Origin: Clostridia bacterium | GTDB lineage: Bacteria > Bacillota > Clostridia > Oscillospirales > CAG-272 | Direction of reading: 5' to 3' | Assembly (NCBI GenBank): GCA_017463445.1 | Contig: JAFTPF010000001.1 | Coordinates: 1 to 32,787, forward strand | DNA length: 32,787 nt | Shown: in pieces, positions 22,504 to 30,281 of the stretch | Layout: every line of letters starts with the position of its first letter | Position numbering within the stretch: position 1 is the stretch's first letter | Notes under the pieces: model-generated | Told to the model about the DNA's origin: nothing | Database searches by the model: none | Seen by the model: the letters and a program-made list of their open reading frames with translations, nothing else | Program-made: the position numbers and the translations under genes

Positions 22504-25500
22504 ATGAAATTCAGATCAATTCTCGCTCTCGGTCTGGCAGGGGTAATGCTCATCCTTCCTGCCTGCAAGAGCAACACACCCGACACCACGGCAGGAACCA
22601 CGGCTGGTACCACCGCCGCCACCACCACTTCTCCCGGGGAGGTGATCGTGGAGCCTCTTACCGAACGCACTCCCACGGTCGGCGTGTATGCCGAATACTT
22701 CAAAGGAACCAATTGCGATACCTTCGTGGGCGGTGAGATCGTTTCCGAAATCGATTTTGAGTTCGTCCGCGGCACCGCTCCCTATTCGGGCGCAGGACGC
22801 TCCGATTACTCCATCCGTTATACGGGGCAGATCCTTGCCCCCAAGACCGGTGAGTACACCTTCACCACCACCGCCGACGACGGTGCTGTGCTGACTGTCG
22901 GCGATACGGTAGTGATCAATGATCTGGGTCCCCATCTGGTCGAGTCTCATTCCGGAACCATCACGCTGACCGAGGGCGAGTATTACCCCTTCACGCTGGA
23001 GTATTACAACGGCGAGCTGGGCGGCAGTATCCGCCTTGCGTGGGCACCGCCCCGTGAGGCTGAGTCTGCCGTTCCCGCGGAAAATCTCTTCCTCCCTGCG
23101 CATTATGCAAACGTCCATCTGACCGAAACGGACGGCAAGCTCCATGCCTTAGCCGCACCCATCGCCTATGACGGCGACGGCAGGCTGATCATCGAAAAAG
23201 TGGTAGACGGCACCGTCACCGAGCGTGCCGAGACCCCGCTGGATGGTGGCAAGACCGTCTCCTGCGTGATGGAAAACGCATCTGCCGGCGACGTGTATCG
23301 AACCTATGTGATCAATGGAGGGAATGAAGTGATCTCTGAGCTGACTCAAAAACGCTTCGGCGTGGACTTCGAAATCACCGTCGATCCCGCCACTACCACC
23401 GGCACCGTCTCCGATTATCTGATCGGCGCCTGCATGGAGGACGTGAACCACGAGCTCTACGGCGGTATCTGGTCCCAGATGATCTACGGCGAGAAGTTTG
23501 CCGAGCCCTCGGCAGGCTCCACCCTTGCGGGTGAATTTGACATCTCGGACGGCACCTTCTCTGTCGCCGTCAAGGACGGCGAATCGGCACTGAAGGTGGA
23601 GAGAGGGGATAACGGCCCCAAGCTTACCTTCAAGGACACCGAATCTACCTCCGGCACCGCCTCCATGGAGATGTTGTTGGACGGTGACGGCCCCGTGGGC
23701 TTCATTATCAAGGCCTCCGACCTGCGCCCCGGTGCCGACAGCTTCTACGGCTACGAGGTGGCGCTGGGCGATAACTTCCTGCGCCTTGCAAAACACGAGA
23801 ACAATTACACCTTGCTGAAGGAGGTCGCGGTCAACGCTCCCCGCGGCAGCTTTGTGACCCTTTCGGTGACCTACACCGCCGATACGATCACCATCTCGGT
23901 AAACGGCGAAGAAGCGCTCACCTACACCGACGCAAGTCCCATCCGAAGCGGTGCCATCGGACTGCGGGCGTGGAACGCCGCCGGCTACTTCCGCAACATC
24001 ACCGTTGCCACCGACGGCGGCGATGCGCGGGAGATCGAATACGGCTCCTCCGCAGACGCGCTGTCTGTCTCTAAGTGTTGGGACATCACCGCCGCAGGCG
24101 ACGTGGACGCCGCGGCATCCATTGATACCAAGACCCTTTACAACAATCAGCAGACCCAGAAGCTGATCCACGCAGGCGGCGACGGTACGCTCACGCTCTC
24201 CAACCGCGGACTCAACCGTATGGGAATGTCCTTTGTCGAGGGCAAGGACTACGACGGCTATTTGTATATCGCCGCCGATCGGAATACCACCCTTACCCTG
24301 TCGCTTCGCTCTGCCGACGGCAGCAAAACCTACGCCACCACCACCATCGACGTGAAGGCAGGCGACTTTAGAAAGTACGCCTTTGCGATGATCCCTGATA
24401 CCACCGACGCAAACGGAAGCTTTGCCGTAACCCTCGCCTCCCCCGCTGAGATCAACGTAGGCTACGCCTTCCTCCAGCCCGGCGAGTGGGCGCGCTATAA
24501 GGGTCTGCCCGTCCGAAAAGACGTGGTAGAGGGCATGGAGGAGATCGGACTGTCGGTCCTGCGTTTTGGCGGCTGTATGGCAAACGCCGCCGACTATAAG
24601 TGGAAGGATATGATCGGCGCACCCGAGGATCGCCCCACCTATACGGGCTGGTGGTACACCTACTCCTCCCTGGGCTTTGGAATCATCGAGTTTATGGATC
24701 TCTGCGAGGCGATGGACATCCTGTACGTTCCCGACTTCAACGCCTACGAATCCCCCGAGGATATGGCGGATTTCGTCCGCTTCGCGCTGGGCACCGATCC
24801 TACCGACGAATGGGTACAGCTGCGCATCTCCATGGGCAGGGAAGAGCCCTATAATCTGAAGATGATCCAGATCGGCAACGAGGAAAAGGTCAATGCCGAC
24901 TACGCCCGCCGCTTCAATGCGATTGCCGACGCCATCAAGGACATCTCTCCCGATTTGATCCTGGTGGTCGGAGACTTTGCTTATCGGGATGTGATCACCG
25001 ATCCCTACAATTTCACCGGCAGTGACGCGGGTATCACCACCCTGGCACCTCACAAGTCCATTTTGGACAACGCCTTGGAAAATGGTCAGACCGTTTGGTT
25101 TGATATCCACTGGTGGAGCGAATCGGGCAATGAGCCTGCCTCCTACATCGAGGCGGCCCTCAGCCTCTACGATGCGCTGAAGTCCATTTGCCCCGAGTCC
25201 GATCCCAAGCTCTGTATCTTCGAGCTCAACGCCAACGCCCACACGCTGGAGCGTGCGCTCTGCAACGCCTTTGCCATCAACGCTACCGTGAAGGCGTCGG
25301 ACATCTTCCCCATCGTCTGCTCGGCAAACTGCCTGCAGGTGCAGGGGCAGAACGACACCGGCTGGAATCAGGGTCTGGTGTTCATGGACAGCGACGAAGT
25401 CTGGCTCCAGCCCCCCGCGCTGGCGGCAGAGCTCATCGGCAGCGGTCTGCAATACACGCTGATTGCCCATACTGCCGAGGAGAACGTGGATTTTTCCGTC

Positions 25501-25755
25501 AGCGCCACCCGCTCTGAGGACGGCAAGACGGTAGTGATCACCGTGATCAACCGCTACGAGTCGGCGCGGACCGTGTGGGTAGACTGCGCGGGCATTGGCA
25601 GTATGACGGTGCAATCGCTCTGCGGTGCGCTGAACGCAGTCAACACCGCCGCCGATCCCGATAATATCACCGTGGGCGATCCTACGGCGTGCGACGGACA
25701 GATCGTCGCCCTCCCCGCAAACTCGGTGAACCTCATCACCGTAACCGTGAAGTAA
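22504..25755 (+). CDS. Multidomain lipoprotein: PA14 + LamG-like + GH51-like alpha-L-arabinofuranosidase
   Basis: A 1083-residue exported enzyme that probably releases arabinose from arabinoxylan or arabinan at the cell surface. The signal peptide ends in lipobox LPAC (Cys21), followed by a Thr/Ala-Gly linker to ~residue 48. A PA14 domain (about 58-190; YAEYFKGTN, YTFTTTADDGAVLTVGD) likely binds carbohydrate. A beta-sandwich region (~330-520; GYEVALGDNFLRLAKHENNY) resembles a LamG/GH16-like accessory domain. The catalytic part (~660-1083) has the clan-A signatures: Asn792-Glu793 in QIGNEE as acid/base and Glu907 in CIFELNAN as nucleophile. Most GH51 enzymes are 500-850 residues, so this is a long form. 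GGAGG precedes the ATG by seven bases. A terminator follows. Confidence 0.88.
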   Translation: MKFRSILALGLAGVMLILPACKSNTPDTTAGTTAGTTAATTTSPGEVIVEPLTERTPTVGVYAEYFKGTNCDTFVGGEIVSEIDFEFVRGTAPYSGAGRSDYSIRYTGQILAPKTGEYTFTTTADDGAVLTVGDTVVINDLGPHLVESHSGTITLTEGEYYPFTLEYYNGELGGSIRLAWAPPREAESAVPAENLFLPAHYANVHLTETDGKLHALAAPIAYDGDGRLIIEKVVDGTVTERAETPLDGGKTVSCVMENASAGDVYRTYVINGGNEVISELTQKRFGVDFEITVDPATTTGTVSDYLIGACMEDVNHELYGGIWSQMIYGEKFAEPSAGSTLAGEFDISDGTFSVAVKDGESALKVERGDNGPKLTFKDTESTSGTASMEMLLDGDGPVGFIIKASDLRPGADSFYGYEVALGDNFLRLAKHENNYTLLKEVAVNAPRGSFVTLSVTYTADTITISVNGEEALTYTDASPIRSGAIGLRAWNAAGYFRNITVATDGGDAREIEYGSSADALSVSKCWDITAAGDVDAAASIDTKTLYNNQQTQKLIHAGGDGTLTLSNRGLNRMGMSFVEGKDYDGYLYIAADRNTTLTLSLRSADGSKTYATTTIDVKAGDFRKYAFAMIPDTTDANGSFAVTLASPAEINVGYAFLQPGEWARYKGLPVRKDVVEGMEEIGLSVLRFGGCMANAADYKWKDMIGAPEDRPTYTGWWYTYSSLGFGIIEFMDLCEAMDILYVPDFNAYESPEDMADFVRFALGTDPTDEWVQLRISMGREEPYNLKMIQIGNEEKVNADYARRFNAIADAIKDISPDLILVVGDFAYRDVITDPYNFTGSDAGITTLAPHKSILDNALENGQTVWFDIHWWSESGNEPASYIEAALSLYDALKSICPESDPKLCIFELNANAHTLERALCNAFAINATVKASDIFPIVCSANCLQVQGQNDTGWNQGLVFMDSDEVWLQPPALAAELIGSGLQYTLIAHTAEENVDFSVSATRSEDGKTVVITVINRYESARTVWVDCAGIGSMTVQSLCGALNAVNTAADPDNITVGDPTACDGQIVALPANSVNLITVTVK

Positions 25756-25771
25756 GCGGTTATAGAAACTG

Positions 25772-25805
25772 CAAAACGGCAAGAGCGTTCGCTCTTGCCG
25801 TTTTG
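25772..25805 (+). terminator. Terminator after the arabinofuranosidase gene
   Basis: A 15-bp stem (CAAAACGGCAAGAGC with GCTCTTGCCGTTTTG) around GTTC; the 3' arm ends in a TTTT tract. Confidence 0.88.
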
Positions 25806-25840
25806 ATTTGCCGTTGGCCTTATTTCTGCCTTGAAAAAGG

Positions 25841-25897
25841 CGGCGTTTTTCATAAGTTTTGGGGAGGTGTGGAACCCTTTTTTCAAAAAGGGTTCCA
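25841..25897 (-). repeat. Family B element, copy 3 (short, inverted)
   Basis: On the minus strand the first hairpin (TGGAACCCTTTT with AAAAGGGTTCCA, 25870-25897) begins 13 bases after the flotillin stop codon. The CCTCCCCAAAACTTATG box and a CGCCGCC stretch follow, but the terminal ATACTTGC palindrome is missing, so the copy is short or decayed. Confidence 0.65.
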
Positions 25898-25910
25898 CGA
25901 AAGCGTTTCC

Positions 25911-27401
25911 TTATTCAGCGTCGGGGGTGGGGATGTCGATGACCTCGTCAGAGACGGTTTCGACAGACGCGGGCGCGCTCTTTTTGCCTGCGAAGGACGT
26001 GATCAGCTCGGTGATGTCCAGACCGGTTGCGGTCTGGACCGCCTCGAAGATCTGGCTGGAGGAGTTGGTGACCTCTTTCATCAGCTTGGTGGTGTTGTCG
26101 CTGCCGTACATGGTGATGCTGTCTACGTTGGACAGAGGCTCGGCGATGTTCTTCGCCATTTCGGGGAGAACGGCAAGGAGCATTTCCAGAATGGATGCTT
26201 CGCTCATCTTTTGCTGAGCCAGCGCCTTCTTTTCGATGGCTTCTGCCTCTGCAAGACCCTTGGCGCGGATACCTTCTGCTTCCTGCTCCATGGCGTACTT
26301 GAGGGCGTCTGCCTCTGCCTTGCGTGCTTCGGCTTCCTTGATCGCCTCGTATGCGGAGGCGTCTGCTTCGCGCTGACGGCGGATCAGATCGGCTTCTGCC
26401 TTCTTTTCTGCCTCGTACTTCATAGCGTCTGCCTTCTTGCGGATCTCGGCGTCCAGCTTCTTTTCCTGGAGTAGGATCTCCTTCTCGGCAAGCTCGGCTT
26501 CCTTCTCACGGCGGGCGATGTCGGCATTGGCGGATGCGATCTCGATGGTCTTACGCTGTGCTTCCTTCTGGATGTCGTAAGCGGCGTCTGCTTCGGCGCG
26601 GGCGGAGTCTGCCTTCAGCTTCATGGACGACTGTTGCATGGACAGCTCTGCGTTCTGCTCGGCAACCGCCTTTTCGCTGTCTACGCGGACTGCGTTGGAC
26701 TGCTGATTTGCCTCAGCCTCGGCAATGGCGATGTCACGCTGCGCGTTTGCCTTGGCAATAGCTGCCGACTTGCGGATTTGCTCCACGTTGTCGATACCCA
26801 TATTCTCGATGGTGCCGGCGTTATCCTTGAAGTTCTGGATGTTGAAGTTGACCACTTCGATACCCAGCTTTTCCATGTCGGGAACCACGTTCTCGGTGAT
26901 CTTCTTGGCAACGCCCTGACGGTCCTGGACCATTTCCTTCAGACCCACGGAGCCTACGATCTCACGCATATTGCCTTCCAGCACCTGGGTCACCAGACGG
27001 ACCAGCTCCTCCTGATGCATACCCAGAAGCGCCTCGGACGCCTTGGTCAGCAGCTCGGGGTTAGAGGAGATCTTGATGTTGGCAACGCCGTCCACCATCA
27101 CGTTGATAAATTCGTTGGTGGGTACTGCCTCGGACGTCTTGACGTCTACCTGCATGACTCGCAGAGAGAGCTTGTCGATCCGCTCGAAGAAGGGAACGCG
27201 GAAGCCCGCACGGCCGATGTAGATCCGCTTTTTCTTGCGGATACCCGAGATGATGTAAGCCGTGTCCGGGGGGGCCTTCACGTAGCCTGCACAGAGCAGC
27301 GCGATGACCAGAACCGCCGCGATAATCGGGATCAGGATCGTCAGACTGGGCATATTTGCCAGCGCCGGAGAGGTGGATGTGATACGAGTGATAAATTCCA
27401 T
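25911..27401 (-). CDS. floT: Flotillin-like SPFH/Band 7 membrane scaffold protein
   Basis: A 496-residue flotillin. One transmembrane segment (about residues 19-40) is followed by the SPFH/PHB domain (about 45-200; PDTAYIISGIRKKKRIYIGRAGFRVPFFERIDKLSL). A long Ala/Glu/Lys-rich coiled coil follows (about 230-410; repeats such as AEAEANQQSNAV, EKEAELAEKE, AEAIEKKALAQQKMSEA), then a short C-terminal tail. Flotillins oligomerise and organise functional membrane microdomains. The usual partner NfeD/FloA-type genes are not adjacent. AAGGAGGT precedes the ATG and a consensus promoter lies at 27431-27459. A family B element sits directly after the stop codon. Confidence 0.93.
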   Translation of the reverse strand: MEFITRITSTSPALANMPSLTILIPIIAAVLVIALLCAGYVKAPPDTAYIISGIRKKKRIYIGRAGFRVPFFERIDKLSLRVMQVDVKTSEAVPTNEFINVMVDGVANIKISSNPELLTKASEALLGMHQEELVRLVTQVLEGNMREIVGSVGLKEMVQDRQGVAKKITENVVPDMEKLGIEVVNFNIQNFKDNAGTIENMGIDNVEQIRKSAAIAKANAQRDIAIAEAEANQQSNAVRVDSEKAVAEQNAELSMQQSSMKLKADSARAEADAAYDIQKEAQRKTIEIASANADIARREKEAELAEKEILLQEKKLDAEIRKKADAMKYEAEKKAEADLIRRQREADASAYEAIKEAEARKAEADALKYAMEQEAEGIRAKGLAEAEAIEKKALAQQKMSEASILEMLLAVLPEMAKNIAEPLSNVDSITMYGSDNTTKLMKEVTNSSSQIFEAVQTATGLDITELITSFAGKKSAPASVETVSDEVIDIPTPDAE

Positions 27402-27430
27402 ATGATTTACCTCCTTTATATGGTGACAAT

Positions 27431-27459
27431 ATTATAGCACGCAATCAAATGATTGTCAA
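27431..27459 (-). promoter_or_regulatory. Flotillin gene promoter
   Basis: TTGACA (27454-27459) and TATAAT (27431-27436) on the minus strand with 17-base spacing, a full consensus. Confidence 0.9.
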
Positions 27460-27484
27460 GGGGTATTTTGATATTTTTTCAAAA

Positions 27485-27964
27485 TTATTCAAATAAACAA
27501 TGGATGTGACAGTATCCGCCGGGATTTTTCCGAAGATACTTCTGATGGTACTCCTCAGCGGGGCAAAATCCCTCCAGCGGAAGCACCTCCAGCGCCGTTT
27601 TTGCGCCCAGCTTCGCCTCCAGTGCGTCGATGACGCCGCGGATAATGGGCAGATCGGCTTCATCCACGTAGTAGATGCCCGTGCGGTACTGGACGCCCTC
27701 GTCCTCGCCCTGACGGTTCACCGACAGCGGATCGATCACCGAGAGGAATGCGTCCAGTAAGTCCCCAAGGGGAAGGGCGTTGTCGTAGACAACCTTGCAG
27801 GTCTCGGCGTGTCCGCATCCCTGCTTGACCTCCTCGTAAGTGACGGGATAGCGGGGACCGTTGGCGTAGCCTACCTCGGTTTCGGTCACACCGGGGATAG
27901 AATCGATATAACGCTGGACGCCCCAGAAGCAGCCGCCGGCAAGGTAAATGGTATGTGTGTGCAT
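27485..27964 (-). CDS. msrA: Peptide methionine (S)-S-oxide reductase
   Basis: Repairs oxidised methionine in proteins. The 159-residue protein has the catalytic GGCFWG motif near the N-terminus (Cys12), followed by VGYANGPRYPVTYEEVKQGCGHAE, which is the usual MsrA segment. The C-terminus YHQKYLRKNPGGYCHIH carries a probable resolving cysteine. The start is placed at MHTHTIY because GAGGTG lies six bases upstream. It is transcribed alone, with its own promoter, divergent from nagA. No msrB is fused or adjacent. Confidence 0.95.
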   Translation of the reverse strand: MHTHTIYLAGGCFWGVQRYIDSIPGVTETEVGYANGPRYPVTYEEVKQGCGHAETCKVVYDNALPLGDLLDAFLSVIDPLSVNRQGEDEGVQYRTGIYYVDEADLPIIRGVIDALEAKLGAKTALEVLPLEGFCPAEEYHQKYLRKNPGGYCHIHCLFE

Positions 27965-27994
27965 TGGTAACACCTCGTTTCTTGATTTAATTTA

Positions 27995-28023
27995 ATTGTA
28001 TCATAAATCGGGGGAGTTGACAA
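27995..28023 (-). promoter_or_regulatory. msrA promoter
   Basis: TTGTCA (28018-28023), 17 bases, TACAAT (27995-28000) on the minus strand. Confidence 0.8.
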
Positions 28024-28083
28024 GAGATTTGCCGCAGAAAGTCGAATTTTGACGATCAGGAGAGAGAATTTGCAAATGTGTGC

Positions 28084-28112
28084 TTGACTTTCCCGAAAGT
28101 TGGCGATATAAT
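28084..28112 (+). promoter_or_regulatory. nagAB promoter
   Basis: TTGACT (28084-28089), 17 bases, TATAAT (28107-28112), 35 bases before the nagA ATG. No clear cre or NagR-type operator was seen next to it. Confidence 0.85.
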
Positions 28113-28147
28113 AAGTGCGAATATCATTGATGGTAAGGAAATGCGCT

Positions 28148-29281
28148 ATGAAACTGTATGCTAAAAAGCTCCTTCTCCCCGAAGGATTCGTACATGACCG
28201 CACGGTGACCGTAACCGACGGCATCATCACGGCTATTGATGCGGGCACGGGCGGCGATCTCTCTGTCCCTATTCTCGCCCCCGGCTACTTTGATCTTCAC
28301 AATCACGGCGGGGAAGGGTACGACACCACCTCGCTCTCCTTGGAGCTTCTGGAAAAATTCCTCGTCCGTTTGCGTCGATCGGGCGTGACCGACCTTTTGA
28401 TTACGCTCCTGACCGGTGACGCGGCTGTGATGGCAGAGGAGCTTGCCTTCCTGCGCTCAGCGATGGAGCTCCAGAGGGCGGGCAAGCTGGGCGGCACCCG
28501 CATCGTGGGCGCGCACCTGGAGGGTCCCTTCCTGAACGGTGCCAAGAACGGCGCGCAGGATGCGGACTTCATCCTCATTCCCTCGGTGGAGACCTACGAC
28601 CGATACTTCGGCGAGTACGGGGACGTGATCCGTCTGGTGACCATCGCCCCCGAAATGGAGGGAGCCACCGAGCTGGCGGCGCATCTGGTCTCCCGCGGCA
28701 TCCGCGTGCAGGCGGGACACAATCTCTGCGACTGGGAGACGGCGGAGCGTGCCTTCGCGGGCGGCTTTTCCTCGGTCTGCCACACCTTCAACGCCTGCCC
28801 GCCCATCCATCACCGCGAGCCGGGACTGGTGACGGCGGCGCTGGTGAACCCCCACGTCTACTGCGAGGCGATCTGCGATCTTCTGCACCTGCATCCGGGC
28901 ATTTTGAAGCTCCTCTACTGTACCAAGGGCGCGGAGCGGATGGTGGTGATCTCCGATTCCACCATGCCCACGGGACTCCCCGACGGTCGCTACTTCTACG
29001 CGGGTCAGTGGGCGAAAGTGGAGAACGGGGTCAAGTCCACCCTGACGGGCGCGTTGAACGGCGGCGTCTGCTACCAGGATCAGGCGGTGAAGAACCTCAT
29101 CTCCATCGGTATTCCTACCGAGGACGCTCTGCGGATGTGCTCCGCCACCCCCGCCGCGCGGATGGGGCTTGACGGGATCGGCGAGATCCGCGTGGGCGCG
29201 AAAGCCCATTTGGTGGGACTTGATGAGGACTATACCCCCATCGCCACCCTCATCGGCGACGATGTGGAAATCTATCACTAA
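28148..29281 (+). CDS. nagA: N-acetylglucosamine-6-phosphate deacetylase
   Basis: Removes acetate from GlcNAc-6-phosphate in the cytoplasm, giving glucosamine-6-phosphate for NagB. A 377-residue amidohydrolase. Metal and catalytic residues are in place: HxH (His51, His53 in FDLHNHGGEG), Glu125 in GAHLEGPFLN, His191 in QAGHNLCD, His212 in CHTFNACPP, and catalytic Asp270 in VISDSTMPTG. Some flanking residues deviate from the textbook (THLFNAMPP becomes CHTFNACPP). The start at MKLYAKK is chosen for AAGGA eight bases upstream. nagB follows after 15 bases with its own ribosome site, so the two form an operon that recycles or uses amino sugar from wall, chitin or mucin. Confidence 0.95.
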   Translation: MKLYAKKLLLPEGFVHDRTVTVTDGIITAIDAGTGGDLSVPILAPGYFDLHNHGGEGYDTTSLSLELLEKFLVRLRRSGVTDLLITLLTGDAAVMAEELAFLRSAMELQRAGKLGGTRIVGAHLEGPFLNGAKNGAQDADFILIPSVETYDRYFGEYGDVIRLVTIAPEMEGATELAAHLVSRGIRVQAGHNLCDWETAERAFAGGFSSVCHTFNACPPIHHREPGLVTAALVNPHVYCEAICDLLHLHPGILKLLYCTKGAERMVVISDSTMPTGLPDGRYFYAGQWAKVENGVKSTLTGALNGGVCYQDQAVKNLISIGIPTEDALRMCSATPAARMGLDGIGEIRVGAKAHLVGLDEDYTPIATLIGDDVEIYH

Positions 29282-29296
29282 TGAGAGGATATTATC

Positions 29297-30049
29297 ATGC
29301 GAGTGATTGTATGTGAAAGTTACGAAGAAATGTCGAGAGCGGGCGCGCGGATCTTTGCGGCGCACATCCTGCTCTATCCCGAGGCGGTGCTGGGACTTGC
29401 CACCGGCTCCACTCCCGTAGGGCTGTATCGGGAGCTTTGCCAGATGTGCAAGGCAGGCGAGATCGACTTTTCGGGGATCACCACCTTCAATCTGGACGAA
29501 TATTACCCCATCTCCCCCGAAAATCCCCAATCCTACCGCTATTTTATGAACGAGAACCTGTTCGATCACGTGAACATCGATAAATCTCGCACTCATGTGC
29601 CAAACGGCATGGCGGGCGATCCCGCCGAAGAATGCGCTGAGTACGACCGACAGATCAAGGCGGTGGGAGGCATCGATCTTCAGCTTCTTGGCATCGGACT
29701 CAACGGGCACATCGGCTTCAACGAGCCCGACGGCATCCTCACCACGGGCACCCACGTCACTGAGCTGACCGAGTCCACTATCGAGGCGAACTCCCGCTTC
29801 TTCGACAGCCGTGAGGAGGTCCCCACTCGCGCCCTGACCATGGGCATGGAGACCATCCTCCACGCCAGGAAAATCGTCCTGCTGGCAAACGGTGCCGCCA
29901 AGCACCCTGCCGTCAAGCAGCTAATGGATCATACCATCACCACTCATATGCCCGCCACCCTCCTGAAGGTCCACCCCGACGTGACCCTCATCTGCGACAG
30001 GGAGGCGTACGAGGGAGAACGAGGGGAAACGAAAGGGGTGCTTTCTTAA
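29297..30049 (+). CDS. nagB: Glucosamine-6-phosphate deaminase
   Basis: Converts glucosamine-6-phosphate to fructose-6-phosphate and ammonia. The 250 residues fit the family. LATGSTPVGLY is the phosphate-binding loop; NLDEY holds the catalytic Asp67; LNGHIGFNEP holds the catalytic His138 and Glu143. ALTMGMETILHARKIVLLANGAAK is the conserved C-terminal half. The last codons (KGVLS) and the stop codon lie inside the first arm of a family B hairpin, so the C-terminus has been shaped by the repeat. GAGAGGAT precedes the ATG. Second gene of the nagAB operon. Confidence 0.96.
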   Translation: MRVIVCESYEEMSRAGARIFAAHILLYPEAVLGLATGSTPVGLYRELCQMCKAGEIDFSGITTFNLDEYYPISPENPQSYRYFMNENLFDHVNIDKSRTHVPNGMAGDPAEECAEYDRQIKAVGGIDLQLLGIGLNGHIGFNEPDGILTTGTHVTELTESTIEANSRFFDSREEVPTRALTMGMETILHARKIVLLANGAAKHPAVKQLMDHTITTHMPATLLKVHPDVTLICDREAYEGERGETKGVLS

Positions 30050-30111
30050 AAGAAAGCACCCCTTAAACCCTGAAAGAACTTTTGCTAAGGGACGGCAAAT
30101 ACTTGCCGTCC
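30033..30111 (+). repeat. Family B modular hairpin element, copy 4 (overlaps nagB stop)
   Basis: A perfect 14-bp stem (30033-30046 with 30051-30064, loop TAAA) includes the nagB stop codon. The box CCCTGAAAGAACTTTTGCTAA follows, then the terminal palindrome GGACGGCAA-ATAC-TTGCCGTCC (30090-30111). The middle palindromes of copies 2 and 5 are absent. Confidence 0.8.
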
Positions 30112-30129
30112 TGCAATAATTACACTAAC

Positions 30130-30158
30130 CTTGTAGGGACCGGCATCCTCGACGGTCC
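30130..30158 (+). repeat. CGTAGGG-type palindromic repeat, copy 2
   Basis: CTTGTAGGGACCGGCATCCT leads into GGACCG/CGGTCC arms (30137-30142, 30153-30158) and is followed by TTTT, so it could also terminate nagAB transcripts. Confidence 0.55.
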
Positions 30159-30237
30159 GTTTTATGCGGTTTTTTAAAAAGTTTCCCGAAAAAAATAAAA
30201 TCACTTATCTTTTCCCGTTTTCCAAGAACTGTATAGA

Positions 30238-30251
30238 TGTAAGCGCTTGCA
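30238..30251 (+). promoter_or_regulatory. cre-like catabolite-repression box
   Basis: TGTAAGCGCTTGCA matches the Firmicutes cre consensus (WTGNAANCGNWNNCW) at every position and is nearly palindromic. It lies directly after a TATAGA -10-like sequence (about 30231) and 31 bases before the sigma factor ATG, the typical position for CcpA repression. CcpA itself is not in this window. Confidence 0.65.
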
Positions 30252-30281
30252 AACTGTGTGATGCTTGAAAGGAGAATTGCA

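Noticed and set aside
23149..25782. An 877-codon open frame on the minus strand opposite the arabinofuranosidase gene
   Set aside because: It has no ribosome site or family resemblance. Long antisense frames arise here from GC-rich codon bias in the real gene, which has clear lipobox, PA14 and catalytic motifs.
28113..28147. A riboswitch or glmS-type ribozyme before nagA
   Set aside because: The leader is about 30 bases long and the genes are for amino sugar breakdown, not glmS.
28457..29905. A long minus-strand open frame across nagA and nagB
   Set aside because: It spans two well-supported genes and their junction, with low-complexity Gly/Val/Asp/His-rich translation typical of antisense artefacts.
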